A stretch of DNA of 64,000 nt from the NCBI RefSeq assembly GCF_018991925.1, contig NW_024751924.1, positions 223,501 to 287,500 of the forward strand. The letters run 5' to 3'. Source of the DNA: Homarus americanus (Eukaryota > Arthropoda > Malacostraca > Decapoda > Nephropidae). Made by a program: the position numbers and the translations under genes. Position 1 is the stretch's first letter. The number at the start of each line of letters is the position of its first letter. Below the pieces are notes generated by a model. The model was not told where the DNA came from, did not search any database, and worked only from the letters and a program-made list of their open reading frames with translations. Shown piece after piece: positions 58,519 through 64,000 of this stretch.

Positions 58519-58756
58519 AGGGATCTCTTGACCTATTTTACCAGTCAGTTTCATTATCTCAAGGTCAGGTCATCGTAGAGGTCATGTAAACAAGATAAAC
58601 AAAACGATATATTTTGAGACGACGAAAAATCGAACCAATTTTTTTGTTTGTGTATTTGTTTACTGTTGTTGTTTGTTGTATTTTCTTTACGTATGAAGTA
58701 AACAACAAATAAAGTGAATGTTTATATACTAATAAATTGTATTGTATTTATCGAGC

Positions 58757-59045
58757 GACCAATGAGCTTCCGATAAACAAAGGGACGCGTTCCTATTGGC
58801 TGTAAGATGATTGTTTCGACCAATCAAATGACTTTTATATATTCAATGAGCATATGGAAGCTTTGCCATTGGTTGCTCTTTTGTTCCACTTGTAAGTGAT
58901 TAACGTTAACCAATCAGAAAGCTTATGATTATCTGGACACTTTTTTATTGGTTGTTGACGTCGTGTTTCGATGCTAAGCGATTATGTCGACCAATCAGAA
59001 AGCTGAATTGATTTAGGAATCTTCTCATGGGTTTTTCTATTGGCT
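58757..59045. promoter_or_regulatory. Cluster of eight alternating CCAAT / ATTGG boxes
   Basis: CCAAT at 58759, 58820, 58910 and 58991. ATTGG at 58795, 58868, 58947 and 59039. Orientation alternates without exception. No gene start was recognised next to it. Confidence 0.55.
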
Positions 59046-59060
59046 GATGACGATGTGGAA

Positions 59061-60447
59061 TTTACCATGTGGATAGAACCTGACCGTCACGTGGATAGAC
59101 TTAACCGTTACGTGGATAGACTTAACCGTCACGTGGATATAGACTTAACCGTTACGTGGATAGACTTAACCGCCACGTGGATATAGACTTAACCGTTACG
59201 TGGATAGACTTAACCGCCACGTGGATATAGACTTAACCGCCACGTGGATAGACTTAACCGTCACGTGGATATAGACTTAACCGTCACGTGGATAGACTTA
59301 ACCGCCACGTGGATATAGACTTAACCGCCACGTGGATAGACTTAACCGCCACGTGGATATAGACTTAGCCGTTACGTGGATAGACTTAACCGCCATGGAT
59401 ATAGACTTAACCGTCGTGGATAAACTTAACCGTCACGTGGATATAGACTTAACCGTTACGTGGATAGACTTAACCGCCACGGATATAGACTTAACGTCAC
59501 GTGGATAGACTTAACGCCGTCACGTGGATATAGACTTATGCCGTTACGTGGATAGACTTAACCGTCACGTGGATAGACTTAACCGCCACGTGGATATAGA
59601 CTTAACCGTCACGTGGATATAGACTTAACCGTCACGTGGATAAACAACCGTTACGTGGATAAGCTTAACCGTCATGGATATAGACTTAACCGTTACGTGG
59701 ATAGACTTAACCGCCGCGGCGTGGATATAGACTTAACCGTCACGTGGATAAACCTTAACCGTCACGTGGATATAGACAACCGTTACGTGGATGGGCTTAA
59801 CCGCCACGTGGATATAGACTTAACCGTCGTGGATAGACTTAACCGTCGTGGATATAGACTTAACCGTTACGTGGATGGGCTTAACCGTCACGTGGATAGA
59901 CTTAACCGCCACTGGATATAGACTTAATAAAGTGGATATAGACTTAACCGTCACGTGGATAAACTTAACCGTCGTGGATATAGACTTAACCGTTACGTGG
60001 ATAGACTTAACCGCCACGTGGATATAGACTTAACCGTCACGTGGATAGACTTAACCGCCACGTGGATATAGACTTAACCGCCACGTGGATAGACTTAACC
60101 GCCACGTGGATATAGACTTAACCGCCACGTGGATATAGACTTAACCGCCACGTGGATATAGACTTAACCGCCACGTGGATATAGACTTAACCGTTACGTG
60201 GATAGACTTAACCGCGTGGATATAGACTTAACCGTCCGTGGATGAACAACAAATCGTGGATATAGACCAAAAAAACCGTTACGTGGATAGACTGCCGCCA
60301 CGTGGATAGACTTAACCGCCACGTGGATATAGACTTAACCGCCACGTGGATATAGACTTAACCGCCACGTGGATATAGACTTAACCGCCACGTGGATATA
60401 GACTTAACCGTTACGTGGATAGACTTAACCGCCGCGTGGATAGAAGT
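59061..60447. repeat. 21/23-bp E-box satellite CACGTGGATAGACTTAACCG
   Basis: About 60 units over 1.4 kb, alternating GTGGATAGAC and GTGGATATAGAC forms for long stretches. Most junctions carry CACGTG; variants are TACGTG and deletions. Confidence 0.95.
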
Positions 60448-60594
60448 GGATAAAAGTGAGGAGGATCTGATCTGTAGTGTCGTGTTAAGGAGTCATACGG
60501 TGCGGCTGGCAGGAAGGAATTTCTAGGCTTAATATCGCAATAATTACAAGGTGATCCTCTCCCCCTCCTAGACTGATGGTACCTGTTGGCTGGC

Positions 60595-61262
60595 TTGTGG
60601 GGGAGGGAGTGAAGGGACAGGTGAGGGGTGAAGGGCCAGTGAGGAGACAGGTGAGGGGTAGAGAGGGACAGTGAGGAGACAGGTGGGGGAGTGAGAGGGC
60701 CAGTGACGAGACAGGTGGGGGGTGGGAGGGCCAGTGAGGAGACAGGTGAGGGGTGAGGAGGACAGTGAAGACAGGTGGGGGAGTGAGAGGGACAGTGAGG
60801 AGACAGGTGGGGGGAGAGGGACAGTGAGGAGACAGGTGAGGGGATGGGGAGGACAGTGAGGAGACAGGTGAGGGGGGGGAGAGGGACAGTGAGGAGACAG
60901 GTGAGGGGTGAGGAGGACAGTGAGGAGACAGGTGAGGGGGTGGAGGGACAGTGAGGGAGGGTGAGGGAGTGGGAGGACAGTGAGGAGACAGGTGAGGGGG
61001 AGTGAGGAGGGACAGTGAGGGAGACAGGTGAGGGGTGAGGGACAGTGAGGGAGACAGGTGAGGGGGTGAGGGACAGTGAGGAGACAGGTGAGGGTAGAGG
61101 GCCAGTGAGGAGACAGGTGAGGGGTGAGAGGGACAGTGAGGAGACAGGTGAGAGGGACAGTGAGGAGACAGGTGAGGGGGTGGGGAGGGACAGTGAGGAG
61201 ACAGGTGAGGGGAGTGGGAGGGACAGTGAGGAAACAGGTGGGGGTGAGGAGGGTGAGGGAAA
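60595..61262. repeat. ~29-bp purine-rich satellite GGACAGTGAGGAGACAGGTG
   Basis: About 22 units with length variation in a G-rich spacer. Confidence 0.95.
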
Positions 61263-61435
61263 GCTTAGGAAGAGAGGGGTTTAGTGAGAAAGAGACAGAC
61301 AGACAGACAGACAGATTGACAGACAGAGACAGAAATGAAGAGATAAATCGATAATGGATAATTTGATAAACAGAGGGCGGAAACACAGACGAACCACACA
61401 AACATTCAAACATACAGTTAATACACATACACCAT

Positions 61436-61772
<337 letters not shown>

Positions 61773-61967
61773 CAAGGTATTAGATCCCTGCATACTGAAC
61801 GTGAACACACGGACCCTCTGGCCAAGACATACACATACATAAACACACACACGTACATACAAACGAACGTACACATATACAAACATAAGAGAAAATATAT
61901 TTATATATACACAGACACAATACATGCATGAACGCACATTCAAGTACACACATAGAACAATATATGC

Positions 61968-61972
61968 ACACA

Positions 61973-62011
<39 letters not shown>

Positions 62012-62058
62012 CAATGCAGCTAATTGTCAGGAATTTCTTGCCTTCATATAGGTCAGGG

Positions 62059-62098
<40 letters not shown>
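61968..62098. repeat. Two (CA)n microsatellites
   Basis: CA runs at 61968-62008 and 62060-62098. Confidence 0.94.
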
Positions 62099-62101
<3 letters not shown>

Positions 62102-62164
62102 TTTATAACTCAGCGTGTGTTATTTCACCACAGTACTGACCTGATCACACCATATCAAAATTAC

Positions 62165-62191
62165 CTACTACTACGACTACTACTACTACTA

Positions 62192-62222
<31 letters not shown>

Positions 62223-62223
62223 G

Positions 62224-62272
<49 letters not shown>

Positions 62273-62420
62273 TTTAATGGCCTCAGCCTCCCCAATACAC
62301 ACCTTCGCCACCATTTTATTACCTTAATATTAAATATCCTAATACATAAGAAGCTATCCTATCTGTGTTGAGTTAGTTGAGCCGCAGATCTATGCGGCAT
62401 TCAGTGACTGTAGCCCTACT

Positions 62421-62462
<42 letters not shown>
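62165..62462 (-). repeat. Dispersed hairpin/TAG element, copy 2
   Basis: (CTA)n at 62165-62270, core 62271-62415, (CTA)n to 62462. The core contains GCCGCA at 62381 and TGCGGC at 62393 and matches the reverse complement of copy 1 along its length. Confidence 0.85.
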
Positions 62463-62464
<2 letters not shown>

Positions 62465-62502
62465 CAGTAAACCAGAACAGAATTGACAACCCAGTAACTT
62501 AC

Positions 62503-62568
62503 CTCTTGCCGTGTGCATAAAATTCTCCTCGAGGCCTGACGTAGTTGGCCACCAGAGTGAAATTCGTT
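62503..62568 (-). CDS. Candidate exon, unrecognised
   Basis: On the minus strand, between AAAGCAG and GAG|GTAAGT, the frame TNFTLVANYVRPRGEFYAHG then KR is open. The donor is ideal and the residues look natural, but the exon is only 66 bases and the acceptor lacks a pyrimidine tract. Confidence 0.28.
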
Positions 62569-62676
62569 CTGCTTTTCGTTGTGTTTATAATGAATACAAG
62601 ACGAGATTATGTATATATGTATGACGGAACATGTATTACCAAGTAGTTGTATAGTGTAGTACTTATATGAATACTG

Positions 62677-62677
<1 letters not shown>

Positions 62678-62735
<58 letters not shown>

Positions 62736-62802
62736 GACAACTTTCTTGTTTTTATGTCCAATAGTTTTGTATTGTTTTGGTAATCCATCATATGAAAATT
62801 TG

Positions 62803-62840
<38 letters not shown>
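62678..62840. repeat. (GT)n and (CA)n microsatellites
   Basis: GT run at 62679-62731 and CA run at 62803-62840, separated by 70 bases, able to pair with each other. Confidence 0.95.
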
Positions 62841-62843
<3 letters not shown>

Positions 62844-63091
62844 CTTTACATTTTTCACTCTACAATATTTCCTATCATCTTTATCATCCTCTTTATCTCT
62901 TATTATCATACGCCCCCGTTAACAGGATCATCCCACTACTCACACACTACTCACCTGTTGTCATTAGGTTGGCCAGGTGAGGTGATTGTCTCTCTTACCT
63001 GTAATTAAGTAGATAAGGTAAAGTTTTATAGTACCCTCACCTACCATCATCATACTTCAGGATAACTAAGTGTATGTTCTGTTATACTTCC

Positions 63092-63096
<5 letters not shown>

Positions 63097-63140
<44 letters not shown>
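63097..63140. repeat. (GT)n microsatellite
   Basis: About 22 GT units. Confidence 0.95.
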
Positions 63141-63142
<2 letters not shown>

Positions 63143-63519
63143 ATCATATCAACAAAACTCAAGTTGCAATACAAACAATCAGTGAGGTGTTGCAACTTGA
63201 CGTGGTTAAGTAAAGAAACTCACTAAACAACCACATCAAGGAACATCAACTACGTAACTACGATTAAATTTAACTTCAAAACCTTAATCAAGAGTTAGTA
63301 GCTACAGTTAATTGTTTAGTGGATAATATTAAGGTAAAGGAAGTGTTTTTGTTGTAGTGTAAAGTCTTGTATCTGTGCTGGATGTCAGTGATTGGACCTG
63401 ACAGAAGTGAACGTTAGGAGATACGGGATTTATGTTGGGAATTTACTGTGCGGCTCGTCTTCACTGCCAAGGTTTTTTTTTTGTGAGTTGTGGTGTTTTT
63501 GAGGGGGCTTGGGTCACAT

Positions 63520-63564
<45 letters not shown>

Positions 63565-64000
63565 TGCAATATGAAACAAGTATCGCGGCCCTGACAACAT
63601 AAGTCCCGCTCTAATTCCACTAACAAAAACGAATTGCCTCTATCGCCATTGTAAACATAACCTTTCAGGGCCTAAAATAAAATATCAAACTCATTTTATT
63701 TTCCACCTCACGACCGATTCAATCAAGATTTTATGATCAGATTAAGAAGATTGTTTTATTTCTTATCTCTTAGATGTATCTGACTGGCTGCTAGATTAAG
63801 AGATTGAGGAAAAATATGAATAATAGATATGTTCGTATCCCTCCATCATCTCTGGTAAACAAACGGAGAGTGTGAATGGGAGGTGGTGTCGTCACTCACT
63901 CTGCTAATCTTAGCACCCCGCTATTTTCAGATCTTCTTCCTGCTATATTTAGCATAAACCTTCACATATATTTTTTGTTCTCTTTATCTCTATAGTTTTT
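63141..64000. other. Unique sequence to window end with one (CT)n
   Basis: CT run at 63524-63561; otherwise AT-rich unique DNA with no exon recognised. Confidence 0.5.

Overview
This window looks like nuclear DNA from an arthropod, most likely a decapod crustacean. The evidence is intron-rich genes with GT/AG junctions, an invertebrate integrin alpha gene, many interstitial arrays of the arthropod telomere pentamer TTAGG/CCTAA, and an extreme load of microsatellites and minisatellites. The taxon is inferred from repeat style and was not tested by comparison. Most long open frames here are simple repeats read in three frames and are not genes.

Genes. (1) Positions 69-7018 (+) hold the 3' part of an I-domain-less, furin-cleaved integrin alpha subunit. 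I resolve 16 exons: the last beta-propeller blade with a DxDxNG calcium loop, the leg (thigh/calf) domains, an RRLRRRE cleavage site, a transmembrane exon and a tail beginning LGFFKR. The 5' part lies upstream of the window. (2) About 21.7-23.1 kb (+) holds exon-like pieces with matching phases that end in a transmembrane helix and a basic tail. They look like the 3' end of a membrane protein I do not recognise, with a possible alternative terminal exon. (3) 50338-50934 (+) is a well-supported first coding exon (199 codons, strong start context, strong donor) of an unrecognised gene that runs past the window. (4) 14944-15640 (-) is a 5'-truncated hAT DNA transposon with the transposase dimerisation domain and one terminal inverted repeat. 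Weaker exon candidates sit at 32801-32954 (+), 46500-46598 (+) and 62503-62568 (-).

Layout. 1-7 kb is integrin exons with microsatellites pressed against splice sites. 7-21 kb is a 3' flank, minisatellites, a telomere-like array, the hAT remnant and a 1.4 kb 14-bp satellite. 21-24 kb is the membrane-protein exons. 24-50 kb is mostly tandem arrays (15-, 21/42-, 30-, 13-, 14-17- and 41-bp units). 50-51 kb is the GC-rich 5' end of the third gene. 51-64 kb is again satellites, including a CCAAT cluster leading into a 1.4 kb E-box array and a (GT)n tract of over 300 bp.

Best leads for something undescribed. One is a dispersed element with a 6-bp-stem hairpin core enclosed by (TAG)n tracts, with three copies in this window. 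Others are tandem arrays whose unit carries a consensus regulatory motif: ten palindromic CRE sites at exact 30-bp spacing, an E-box satellite, and a CCAAT minisatellite. A G-quadruplex-prone array and an intronic 29-bp repeat made of decoy branch points and 3' splice sites, whose last unit is the real acceptor, complete the list.
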